Shown here: positions 1 to 6,790 of the stretch, one piece after another
Layout of the letters: each line of letters opens with the position of its first letter
Numbering within the stretch: the stretch's first letter is position 1
Origin: Arcobacter sp. LA11
GTDB lineage: Bacteria; Campylobacterota; Campylobacteria; Campylobacterales; Arcobacteraceae
DNA length: 64,000 nucleotides
Assembly (NCBI RefSeq): GCF_001895145.1
Contig: NZ_BDIR01000010.1
Span: 1-64,000, forward strand
Direction: 5' to 3'
Notes under the pieces: generated by a model
The model's database searches: none
What the model saw: only the letters and a program-made list of their open reading frames with translations
Told to the model about the DNA's origin: nothing
Position numbers and translations under genes: made by a program

Positions 1-214
1 GTCCAGCAACACTTAACATAAGTGCTTGGAAAGAGCTAATATGCCCTTCTTTATCATGAACAGTATCTCTTAAAATATTAAACATTTTGAAAAAGTATCT
101 AAACTGTACAAACTTAGAACTTACTGTAAAAAATATACCCAAAGCAGGAAGTAAATATATTAAAATATTTCCCCAAATAAGGTTATTTAAAAAGTCATTT
201 ATTTCAGCTAACAT
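1..214 (-). CDS. AGCS-family sodium:alanine/glycine symporter, N-terminal fragment
   Basis: This is the first 71 codons of a gene that continues past the left window edge. The start is fixed by an AAGGAG ribosome binding site 6 bases before ATG. After a short amphipathic leader (LAEINDF) comes a hydrophobic segment (about residues 14-32, LIYLLPALGIFFTVSS), then a basic loop and the stretch SSFQALMLSVAG. Known AGCS transporters have the same layout, with SFQAL followed by the Na+-binding GTGN region, which would lie outside the window. The family imports alanine or glycine with Na+ across the inner membrane. The substrate cannot be judged from this fragment. The family call rests on pattern memory over a short stretch, so it is probable rather than certain. 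Confidence 0.72.
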   Translation of the reverse strand, partial: MLAEINDFLNNLIWGNILIYLLPALGIFFTVSSKFVQFRYFFKMFNILRDTVHDKEGHISSFQALMLSVAG

Positions 215-288
215 CTGTTTCTCCTTTTTAGTTAAGAGAAGTTTAACATGGGCAAGAGGGTTAAAAGTGTTTTTTGTATTTGAAAAGT

Positions 289-323
289 AATAAAAAGTAA
301 AATTATTAACTTTACTTTTTATT
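289..323. terminator. Bidirectional hairpin terminator
   Basis: A 13-bp perfect inverted repeat (289-301 with 311-323) encloses a 9-base loop. T-rich bases occur on both sides. It lies 12 bases after the stop of the minus-strand small gene at 335-523, so it most likely ends that transcript. Confidence 0.6.
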
Positions 324-334
324 AGATGATTAGA

Positions 335-523
335 CTAACATTTTTTAAGAAGTTTTTTTAACCATTTTTCAGCAGTTTTTACATCTTCAAATCTTTGAGA
401 CTTTGCTACTTGGTCTTGACCTTCATAAAATCTAACTCTAATTCCATCTTCTACATGGTCGATTTTTGTTCTAGTGATTTTCGCCATATTAAGAAAAACT
501 CTTTCATTTAATTGTACAAACAT
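335..523 (-). CDS. Small conserved-looking hypothetical protein (62 aa)
   Basis: Not recognised. The chosen start (ATG at 523) has a good AAGGA site about 6 bases upstream. A start 36 bases further in (residue 13, MAKITRTK) has a weaker AAAGAG site and is the main alternative, and a longer reading to 565 has no ribosome site. The protein is mixed charged, with a central IRVRFYEGQDQVAKSQRF segment that suggests a beta hairpin. The tail KTAEKWLKKLLKKC is a basic amphipathic helix ending in cysteine. There is no signal peptide or membrane segment. It stands alone, followed by a strong hairpin terminator. Its size and basic charge fit a small nucleic-acid-binding or regulatory protein, but this is only a guess. 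Confidence 0.6.
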   Translation of the reverse strand: MFVQLNERVFLNMAKITRTKIDHVEDGIRVRFYEGQDQVAKSQRFEDVKTAEKWLKKLLKKC

Positions 524-679
524 ATTTTTCCTTTTTATTTTTATTGATTTTAACATAAAATTCAAAAAAGGTAAAATATTTTTTACTTTTTATTTCAATT
601 TATCTATGTATTGCTTACTTTTGTATCTCTTTACTTTTTTTATAATTCTTATTATAATATATTTTTAAAAGGATTTACT

Positions 680-802
680 ATGAACTCTTTACCTTATTCA
701 CAAAATAGTTTTATAGATGAAATCAATTCTGTATTAGTTGATTTTTTTGAAGTATGTAAAAACTTTATATATAAACATCACAAAATATTAGGCTACTTCT
801 AG
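680..802 (+). CDS. Possible 40-aa microprotein
   Basis: A short frame starts at ATG with a clear AAAAGGA site 6 bases upstream, and ends at 802. The peptide opens MNSLPYSQNSF, has an acidic, hydrophobic middle (IDEINSVLVDFFEVCKNF) able to form an amphipathic helix, and ends YKHHKILGYF. The stop overlaps the 3' end of the minus-strand monooxygenase gene by four bases. The spacing of start and ribosome site is better than chance would usually give. No family is recognised, so translation is plausible but unproven. Confidence 0.42.
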   Translation: MNSLPYSQNSFIDEINSVLVDFFEVCKNFIYKHHKILGYF

Positions 803-1119
803 TCTGTAAAAGTACTACTTTCCATAGTATAATCACGTTTAACTTCTGCAATTCTAATTCTATAATCTTTAAAAATAGAGTCTCTACCTTTTTTTTGTGC
901 CGCCATATGATCAATATTTGCTTTCCAATCAAGTAATGATTTTTCATCTTCCCAAAAAGATAAAGACAATAATTTACCTTCATTTACTAATGACTGAAAC
1001 CTTTCAATAGACAAAAAACCAGGCATTTTAATAAGTTGTTCTTTTAATATTGCCGCAATATCTAAATATTGGTCTTTCTTTCCATCTGCTATTTCTACTT
1101 CAAATATTACTGAATACAT
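799..1119 (-). CDS. Antibiotic biosynthesis monooxygenase (ABM) domain protein
   Basis: A 106-aa protein with the ferredoxin-like ABM fold signature: first strand MYSVIFEVEI, then a helix with KDQYLDIAAILKEQLIKMPGFLSIERFQS, then LLSLSFWEDEKSLLDWKANIDHMAAQKKGRDSIF split over two strands and a helix. ABM proteins are small dimeric, often cofactor-free oxygenases or quinone-related enzymes; some bind haem. Its ATG shares one base with the stop of the tautomerase gene (TAATG), so the two are translationally coupled. Together with the MFS gene they form a three-gene operon divergent from a LysR regulator. This suggests handling of a small aromatic, quinone or keto acid, but the substrate is unknown. 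Confidence 0.82.
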   Translation of the reverse strand: MYSVIFEVEIADGKKDQYLDIAAILKEQLIKMPGFLSIERFQSLVNEGKLLSLSFWEDEKSLLDWKANIDHMAAQKKGRDSIFKDYRIRIAEVKRDYTMESSTFTD

Positions 1120-1325
1120 TAGTTTCCTCTTCTAACATTAGTAATTGTTTTTCCACCAATAGCATAATTATCAGTAGATATTTCATCAATAGTTACTACA
1201 CAAGTTTTTTCACCACGTCCAAAAACTTCAACAAAAGAATTTGTCAATTTTTTTGCCAGTTGTTCTTTCTGCTCTTTTGTAGCACCACCATCTTCATGTG
1301 TCATTTTTACATTTATAATTGGCAA
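1119..1325 (-). CDS. 4-oxalocrotonate tautomerase family protein
   Basis: A 68-aa protein starting MPIINVKM, which gives the N-terminal catalytic proline after Met removal that defines the 4-OT family. The helix KEQKEQLAKKLTNSFVEVF and the strand TCVVTIDEI follow in the family order. Length matches typical 62-72 aa members, which act as hexamers on keto-enol substrates. A conserved arginine in the usual position 11 is not obvious (EDGGATKEQ there), so the reaction may differ from true 4-oxalocrotonate isomerisation. It lies 12 bases after the MFS gene and overlaps the ABM gene by one base, all one transcript. Confidence 0.88.
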   Translation of the reverse strand: MPIINVKMTHEDGGATKEQKEQLAKKLTNSFVEVFGRGEKTCVVTIDEISTDNYAIGGKTITNVRRGN

Positions 1326-1337
1326 AATTTATCCTTT

Positions 1338-2528
1338 TTACAATTTCTTTTGTTCTTCAGTCATAATTGTTTTAGAGAAAAATAATAGCAAAATTCCACC
1401 AAATACAATTAATGCAGTTAAATATAATGCATAATCATAGTTTCCATATTTTTCAACAAAATATACAGAATAAAGAGGAGCCACAACTTGTCCTATTCCA
1501 TAAGAAGTTGTAACAGCTCCCATCAATACAACAGGATTGTTTCCTGCAAGTTTGCCACCTAAATTCATAAATAAAGCAACTAATCCAACAAAAGTCCCAC
1601 CATATAGAACTCCACTTAATAAATTTAAGTAAATATTAGAAGTCATTGTTGGAATCAAAATACCTATCATCTGTATGAATAATGTAATCATAATAATATT
1701 AACACTTCCATACTTATGAGCTAATCTCATCCAAATAATACAAGATGGTATCCCAGCTAATCCAACTAATGTCCAAGTTAAATTTCCATATCCTTCTAAG
1801 CCTTCTAATGAATTAATAATGTCCGGTAAAAATGTAGCTTGAACTACGAAACCAACACCTTCTGTAAAATATGCAACAATAATTAAAATCACAAAAAAAT
1901 TAAAAAGTGATTTATCAAACTTATGTTTTACAATTTTTGTTTCTACTTTTTTATCAAAACAAAGTATATACATAGAATAAATTGATGCAACTGTTGCAAA
2001 TATTGTTAATACAATCCAAGAATCTTTCCAATCTGCACCTGAGTTTAAAACAGCTCTAGATATTAAATCAGTGGTTAAAATAGAGAATCCAATTCCTGAG
2101 AAATGAATTCCCATAGCTTTTGTTTTATTTTCAAAATTTAATTTTGACATTACAATTGCAGAACCAACGACAAAAGTCATAGCTGCTCCAAATCCAGCAA
2201 TAATCCTAGAAATCAACCATACTGTTTCATTTTCTGTTAAACCTAAAATAACCGTAGTTCCTATACATAAAACAATACCCATTCTAAATAAAATCACTTT
2301 TTGATTAATATCTTTTATAAACATTGAAAGTATTGAACCACTTAAATATCCAGCAAAGTTCACAGAAGCTAAAATTCCTGCAAAAGTAACTGTTAAAAAT
2401 CCATCAAGCATAGGAGGAAGAAGAGATGTAAATGCAAATCGTGCAACCCCTAGGCCAATAATTACAGCAATAATTCCTGCAATTAATATAGAGATATTAT
2501 TGTTTCTATCTAATAAATTTAAATTCAT
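1338..2528 (-). CDS. YbfB/YjiJ-family MFS transporter
   Basis: A 396-aa inner-membrane protein with about 12 hydrophobic segments. The N-terminal motif GLGVARFAFTSLLPPML and the following FAGYLSGS are typical of YbfB/YjiJ carriers. Substrates of this family are poorly known. It is first in an operon with the tautomerase and ABM genes, and its start is 98 bases from the divergent LysR gene. The shared intergenic region carries a TATCAC/GTGATA inverted element that recurs in very similar form, at nearly the same distance, before the MFS gene at 15898-17079. The call is firm for MFS and likely for the subfamily. Confidence 0.85.
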   Translation of the reverse strand: MNLNLLDRNNNISILIAGIIAVIIGLGVARFAFTSLLPPMLDGFLTVTFAGILASVNFAGYLSGSILSMFIKDINQKVILFRMGIVLCIGTTVILGLTENETVWLISRIIAGFGAAMTFVVGSAIVMSKLNFENKTKAMGIHFSGIGFSILTTDLISRAVLNSGADWKDSWIVLTIFATVASIYSMYILCFDKKVETKIVKHKFDKSLFNFFVILIIVAYFTEGVGFVVQATFLPDIINSLEGLEGYGNLTWTLVGLAGIPSCIIWMRLAHKYGSVNIIMITLFIQMIGILIPTMTSNIYLNLLSGVLYGGTFVGLVALFMNLGGKLAGNNPVVLMGAVTTSYGIGQVVAPLYSVYFVEKYGNYDYALYLTALIVFGGILLLFFSKTIMTEEQKKL

Positions 2529-2563
2529 AAAGCTCTTCCCTTTTTTATAAATATTTTGTATAA

Positions 2564-2613
2564 TATCACCAAAAGCGATAGAATGTCAAATATAAAATCG
2601 TGATAAGTGATAT
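2564..2613. promoter_or_regulatory. Divergent operator, LysR-type candidate
   Basis: The spacer between the MFS operon and the LysR gene contains TATCAC (2564-2569) facing GTGATA (2600-2605), a second GTGATA copy (2607-2612), and the word ATGTCAAATAT (2583-2593) between them. The same words in the same order and spacing occur at 17113-17161 before another MFS gene. Binding by the adjacent LysR protein is an inference. Confidence 0.5.
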
Positions 2614-2626
2614 AAGGAAAAGCGAT

Positions 2627-3454
2627 ATGGATTCAAATTTATTAAAAGTTTTTGTAGCAGTAGCAAACAATAAAAGCATATCTTTAGGGGCGCAAGAGTT
2701 AGGTTTTGCACAATCTAATGTAACTTCAAGAATCAAACAACTTGAAAAATCAATTGGACAAGCACTATTTCATCGTGTTCCAAAAGGTGTAATTCTTACG
2801 CAAGAGGGAGAAAAACTTTTTAAACATGCAGTAGAAATAGTACATAAAGTAGAAGATGCCATACTAGATATGCAAAATATTGAAGAACAAAAAAAATTAA
2901 TCGTTGGTTCAACAGATTGTAATGCAGCGGTAAGAATTTCATCTTTTTTAATGAAACTTCATGAAGACTATCCAAATACACAACTAGAACTTTTAACAGG
3001 AACAACAAGAGATGTTACACAATTACTTTTAAACTATAAAGTTGATATTGCTTTTATAAGTGGGGAACCAAAAGATGAAGAATTAATGGTTCTAAAAAAA
3101 TATGAAGAAGAGATAGCGATCTTAGAAACAAAAAAAGGAAAATCACAAAATGTAGTTTTATCCTTTAAAGAAGGTTGTGCTTATGATGAATTTTTAAAAA
3201 ACTACTATAAAGAAAAAGGAATCCAAACAGAAAAATCTCTTGCGTTTGGGAGCCTAGAAACTATACTTGCTTGCGTAAAATCAGGTATGGGTAAAACTTT
3301 ACTGCCAACAAACCTTGTAGAAAAACTAGGATTTAAAGATGAATTAAAAATTACTAAACTTAATAAAAACACTGCTTATATCCCTACTTGTTTAGTATGT
3401 CGAAAAGATTATATTCCTAAAATTGCAGATTATTTAAAAAACTTAGAGTTTTAA
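2627..3454 (+). CDS. LysR-family transcriptional regulator
   Basis: A 275-aa regulator. The start ATG at 2627 has AAGGAAA 5 bases upstream; an in-frame GTG at 2600 lies inside the operator and is less likely. Residues 3-60 are a winged helix-turn-helix with the classic LysR pattern (KVFVAVANNKSISLGAQELG, then QSNVTSRIKQLEKSIGQALF with a break). Residues about 85-270 form the periplasmic-binding-like effector domain. It is somewhat shorter than the usual 290-310 aa. It is divergent from the MFS/tautomerase/ABM operon and most likely controls it. Similar DNA elements upstream of a second MFS gene suggest a wider target set. The inducer cannot be read from sequence. Confidence 0.92.
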   Translation: MDSNLLKVFVAVANNKSISLGAQELGFAQSNVTSRIKQLEKSIGQALFHRVPKGVILTQEGEKLFKHAVEIVHKVEDAILDMQNIEEQKKLIVGSTDCNAAVRISSFLMKLHEDYPNTQLELLTGTTRDVTQLLLNYKVDIAFISGEPKDEELMVLKKYEEEIAILETKKGKSQNVVLSFKEGCAYDEFLKNYYKEKGIQTEKSLAFGSLETILACVKSGMGKTLLPTNLVEKLGFKDELKITKLNKNTAYIPTCLVCRKDYIPKIADYLKNLEF

Positions 3455-4092
3455 TTCTCTATCATTTTTTTTCCTTTTTCTGTAAGGTAAGGATATATAT
3501 TTATTTTAAAAACAATTTTTTTTGTTTCTTGGATAGCTTCTTTTACATTTTTCCCTGTAGTTTGTGCAAAAAAATGCCAATATGAAGATATAAACCAATT
3601 TAATCTTGCTCTTAAACTAATATCCTCAATACTTGCATTTTCCATTATTTCTAAAGATATAAAATATCGTATCAAACTCTCTATTTGAGTAATCCTTTTT
3701 TTTTGATTTTTTAAAAACATTTCTTTTAATTGGGGATAAATAGCCATAAGTGTATTTATATCTCTCATTAAAAATCTATATTCCCAAAATAACTCCCCAT
3801 ATCTATCAAACATTATGTCAAGCTCTTTTATGGGATTATCACTATTTAATATAATTTCAAAACTATTGAAATTTTCAAATGAAAAAGACATATCACTATA
3901 TAAATCTTTAATAATATCTTCTTTATTTTTATAATGATAATAAAGATTCCCTGGGCTAATATTTGCAGATTTTGCTATATGATTTGTAGTTACACTTAAT
4001 GTATCTGAGTTATTAAAAAGATCTATTGCACTTTTTTTTATTTTTTGTTTTGTTTTAGATAATTTCTTTTTTTCCATATAAAAGTTTACCAT
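3451..4092 (-). CDS. TetR/AcrR-family transcriptional regulator
   Basis: A 213-aa protein with an N-terminal TetR helix-turn-helix at about residues 14-62 (KKSAIDLF, VTTNHIAKSANIS, PGNLYYHYKNKEDII). The C-terminal two thirds form a helical ligand and dimerisation domain without close resemblance to a known subgroup. A second in-frame Met at residue 6 is possible; neither start has a strong ribosome site. It overlaps the LysR gene end by four bases in convergent orientation. Its start faces the DinB-like gene, and a perfect 18-bp palindrome plus a related half-site lie in the spacer. Autoregulation and repression of the 4199 operon are likely. Confidence 0.88.
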   Translation of the reverse strand: MVNFYMEKKKLSKTKQKIKKSAIDLFNNSDTLSVTTNHIAKSANISPGNLYYHYKNKEDIIKDLYSDMSFSFENFNSFEIILNSDNPIKELDIMFDRYGELFWEYRFLMRDINTLMAIYPQLKEMFLKNQKKRITQIESLIRYFISLEIMENASIEDISLRARLNWFISSYWHFFAQTTGKNVKEAIQETKKIVFKINIYPYLTEKGKKMIEN

Positions 4093-4094
4093 AA

Positions 4095-4144
4095 TTAGAG
4101 TAATTGCACTATTAGTTTCTTTATTTTTAGAGTAATTACTCTAA
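4095..4144. promoter_or_regulatory. Palindromic TetR-type operator pair
   Basis: TTAGAGTAATTACTCTAA at 4127-4144 is a perfect 18-bp palindrome. A second, degenerate copy (TTAGAGTAATTGCACTA, 4095-4111) lies 32 bp upstream, about three helical turns away on the same face. Both are between the TetR gene and its divergent neighbour, as expected for a TetR operator. Confidence 0.65.
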
Positions 4145-4198
4145 TTTTAAGCTGTATGTTATAAACTAACTATTACAATTATAAACTAAGGACTTAAA

Positions 4199-4780
4199 AT
4201 GAAACTATCTAAACCTGGTGCTGGACTTCCAAATATGGAAAGATTGATAATAAAAAATATATTAGTACCCTCCGTTCGTATTATATTTACTTGGGATATT
4301 GCACTTTTGTATCTAAAAAAAGAGATAAAACTTATTAAATCTTTAGTAGAAAAACTTCCCAAAGAACTACATCAAAAACAAGTTATTATTGATAGAGTAT
4401 TTGCTATAGAAGATAATACAAGACAATTTTCAATCAATATGGTATTAGAACATCTTACAATTGCAGGTAATGCTGTTATGCTTGTAATAGAAACCTTATC
4501 ACAAGAAGAAGAGTTTCAAAAAGAAATTAAGATTGAAGATGTAAAACCTAAAAAAAATAAAGAGGAACAATTATCTGAGTTTTTGGAATTTTATAACAAA
4601 TATTTTGAATATATAAATAAACATCCAAAAAAACAATCAAAAACAAAGAAAAAACACCCTTGGTTTATCGAGTTTAATAACTATGACTGGAGTATATTTA
4701 TGTTTATGCATACTTTTATCCATAGAAGACAAATTGAAGCTATCATAAAAAAATTAGGAGAAGATTGTGATCAATACTAA
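4199..4780 (+). CDS. DinB-superfamily-like helical protein
   Basis: A 193-aa mainly helical protein. His85 (in VLEHLTIAG) and His171/His175 (in MHTFIHRRQIEAI) are spaced as in DinB/YfiT four-helix proteins, which hold a divalent metal with three histidines and often transfer thiols such as bacillithiol or glutathione. The C-terminal HRRQ-helix is especially typical. The middle (about residues 103-150) is a lysine-rich insertion. Its start at 4199 follows AAGGACTTAAA closely. It is divergent from a TetR gene across a palindromic operator and overlaps the following membrane-protein gene. The superfamily call is reasonable; the reaction is unknown. Confidence 0.62.
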   Translation: MKLSKPGAGLPNMERLIIKNILVPSVRIIFTWDIALLYLKKEIKLIKSLVEKLPKELHQKQVIIDRVFAIEDNTRQFSINMVLEHLTIAGNAVMLVIETLSQEEEFQKEIKIEDVKPKKNKEEQLSEFLEFYNKYFEYINKHPKKQSKTKKKHPWFIEFNNYDWSIFMFMHTFIHRRQIEAIIKKLGEDCDQY

Positions 4781-4973
4781 TATCGTAGGAACAATGATAA
4801 GAATAGTAGGAATTTTTCTATCACTTATCATTTTTTGGTATTTAACAATAAATTCTATATATTTTATTTTTACAATAATTTTAAATATTGAATTTTCTTT
4901 TAATGTTAGTTTATTATTGCTTCTTTTTATTCTAATATTTAGAGCTTTTTATCCTAAAAATGTATTTAAATAA
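4767..4973 (+). CDS. Small inner-membrane protein
   Basis: A 68-aa protein using a GTG start: AGGAG (4756-4760) sits 6 bases before GTG, which decides this start. It overlaps the DinB-like gene by 14 bases, so the two are translationally coupled. Two hydrophobic segments (residues about 10-37 and 47-60) make it almost wholly membrane embedded, with a short positive C-terminus (FYPKNVFK). No family is recognised. It shares the TetR-controlled transcript, so it may be a membrane partner of the DinB-like protein. Confidence 0.7.
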   Translation: MINTNIVGTMIRIVGIFLSLIIFWYLTINSIYFIFTIILNIEFSFNVSLLLLLFILIFRAFYPKNVFK

Positions 4974-4993
4974 TTATTCTAAAAAATAAAAAA

Positions 4994-6190
4994 CTACTTT
5001 TTATTTTTCAAAACATGTTCTTCCACTACCCAATTTGCAAAAGGTATTGAAGAAGTAAATGCTGGACTTACGGCATTTAATACATGAACAGAATTTTCAT
5101 CAGATTCTACTACAAAATCTTGAACTAACTCTAAAGTTTTTTTGTTTAGAAGTTGAGCTCTTATTCCAGGTGTACTCCAAGAATCGAATCCTATATCATC
5201 CATATTTTTAGTTAATTTTCTAGCTAATCCTTTTAAATGAGAAAAACTATATTTTTTTACTTCTGTAAAGGCTAATTCTCTAAATCCAAAAGCATTTGTT
5301 AAAAATAGTTTTGCTTCATAATAAATGATTTGAAAAAACTCTTTTATATTAAAATTATCAAAGCCTTTATAATTTTCTCTCCAAAAAGCTGGTATTGCAG
5401 TTGGTCCTATTTTACTCTCATTATCAACAGTAAGAGTAAAATGAACTCCTAAAAATGGATTTGCAAGATTTGGTACTGGATATATATTTGTTTTTAACTG
5501 TGAAATATTATCTTTATCTTTTAAATATATTCCTTTAAATGGAATAATTACAAAATCTTTTGAAAAATTGAAATCATTAGCAATTTTATCAGCATATAAA
5601 CCTGCACAATTTATAACTTTTTTAGCTTCAAAATCACCTTTTGAAGTAAACACTTTATTTCCAGTTGAAGATTCATATTCACAACCCATTATAAGAAAAA
5701 CACCCAGTTCTTGAATAACTTTTGCAAACTCTTGTGTTACTTCTTTTGGATTTACTGTTGCAGTACTTGGACATAAAAGTGCTTTCTTATAAGTTGCAAC
5801 ATTTGGGTACATTCTATCAAGTTCTTCTTCGTCTAACCAGTGAAGTTCTACACCATTTACATCTCCTCTTTTTTTCAACTCTTCTAAACCTTCAAGTTCT
5901 TTTTCATCTTGTGCAACAACAACTTTTTTGCAAGCATTTACTTTTAAGTTTCGCTCTTCACAAAACTCTTTAAGTGCTGCATTTCCTTCTTTAGTAAACT
6001 TAGCCTTAAGAGAATTTGCAGTGTAATAAAATCCAGCATGTAAAACACCAGAATTTCTTCCACTACTATGCATTGCAACTTCGTTTTCTTTTTCTATTAC
6101 AAGTATTTTCGATTCAGGGAATCTTTCTTTTAAATTCTTTGCAATGTTAAGCCCAATAATTCCAGCCCCAATTATTAGATAATCATACAT
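4994..6190 (-). CDS. lhgO: L-2-hydroxyglutarate oxidase
   Basis: A 398-aa FAD enzyme of the DAO fold. The dinucleotide motif IIGAGIIGLNIA is at residues 6-17 and a conserved SSGRNSGVLHAGFYY block follows near residue 43, both typical of LhgO/L2HGDH. The family oxidises L-2-hydroxyglutarate to 2-oxoglutarate at the inner membrane, passing electrons to quinone. Length agrees with the family (about 400-420). It is the last gene of the minus-strand module, 3 bases after the LUD gene and downstream of a TAXI TRAP transporter, so imported hydroxy acid could feed it directly. Other 2-hydroxy acids are possible substrates. Confidence 0.85.
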   Translation of the reverse strand: MYDYLIIGAGIIGLNIAKNLKERFPESKILVIEKENEVAMHSSGRNSGVLHAGFYYTANSLKAKFTKEGNAALKEFCEERNLKVNACKKVVVAQDEKELEGLEELKKRGDVNGVELHWLDEEELDRMYPNVATYKKALLCPSTATVNPKEVTQEFAKVIQELGVFLIMGCEYESSTGNKVFTSKGDFEAKKVINCAGLYADKIANDFNFSKDFVIIPFKGIYLKDKDNISQLKTNIYPVPNLANPFLGVHFTLTVDNESKIGPTAIPAFWRENYKGFDNFNIKEFFQIIYYEAKLFLTNAFGFRELAFTEVKKYSFSHLKGLARKLTKNMDDIGFDSWSTPGIRAQLLNKKTLELVQDFVVESDENSVHVLNAVSPAFTSSIPFANWVVEEHVLKNKK

Positions 6191-6193
6191 TTT

Positions 6194-6790
6194 TTAATAT
6201 CCTAACTCTTCATTTACTAAGATTATATTTATTCTATCTTGCTCATCTGCTTTTATATATGTAAATTTATTTGCAATATTATCAAGATTATGTCTTGGTT
6301 CTTTTCCATTTATTTTTGCAAGATTATTCATTCTATCTACATTTTTTGTTGCGGCAACTTCCATTAGTCTTTTAAATCCATCCTCTAAAGTATCAACTAT
6401 TTTATTTATTCCAGCAATAACTAAAACTTTTTTTGGTCCAAAGATTAATGCAGCAACTCTGTTGCCACTACCATCTGCATTTACAAGTTTTCCATCTCTT
6501 GTAATTGCATTTGTTCCTGTTACATAAATATCAGTTAACATACCTTTTCTTCTTCTATTGGTATTTTCTTCCATAGTAATACCTTTTTCATACTGATTAA
6601 AAAGTGTTATATCCTCTCTTTTAACTAAAGAATCTAAAAGACCAATATCTTTTACAGTTGTAGAACCACCAAGTCCTACACTCATACCACTTTTTATCAT
6701 GGAACTTGCTAAGTCAAAGGCTTCTTCTTTTCTCTCTACAAAATGAACTTTATAACCACAACTTTCAAGCGTTTCAATTAACTTTTTCAT
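6194..6790 (-). CDS. LUD-domain protein (LutC/YkgG-like)
   Basis: A 198-aa protein filling one LUD domain: MKKLIETLESCGYKVHFV, the glycine-rich GLGGSTTVKDIG, TGTNAITRDGKLVNADGSGNR (split by a turn), then KVLVIAGINKIV. These blocks match the single-domain LUD proteins. The three-protein LutABC lactate system uses related domains, but no LutA or LutB partner is present here. It overlaps the TRAP permease gene by 17 bases and precedes lhgO by 3, so it is made with them. A role in hydroxy-acid oxidation or coenzyme handling is inferred from context only. Confidence 0.8.
   Translation of the reverse strand: MKKLIETLESCGYKVHFVERKEEAFDLASSMIKSGMSVGLGGSTTVKDIGLLDSLVKREDITLFNQYEKGITMEENTNRRRKGMLTDIYVTGTNAITRDGKLVNADGSGNRVAALIFGPKKVLVIAGINKIVDTLEDGFKRLMEVAATKNVDRMNNLAKINGKEPRHNLDNIANKFTYIKADEQDRINIILVNEELGY

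Noticed and set aside
87-290. Plus-strand frame of 67 codons at the left edge
   Set aside because: It lies antisense to the AGCS symporter start, which has a ribosome site and recognisable protein sequence.
511-525. TTGTACAA word near the start of the small gene at 335-523, like the sites at 60412-60467
   Set aside because: The 8-base word is expected a few times by chance in AT-rich DNA of this length; it also occurs at the gpx start and inside uvrC.
1050-1385. Plus-strand 111-codon frame
   Set aside because: Antisense shadow of the tautomerase, monooxygenase and MFS genes; Ser/Phe-rich composition and no ribosome site.
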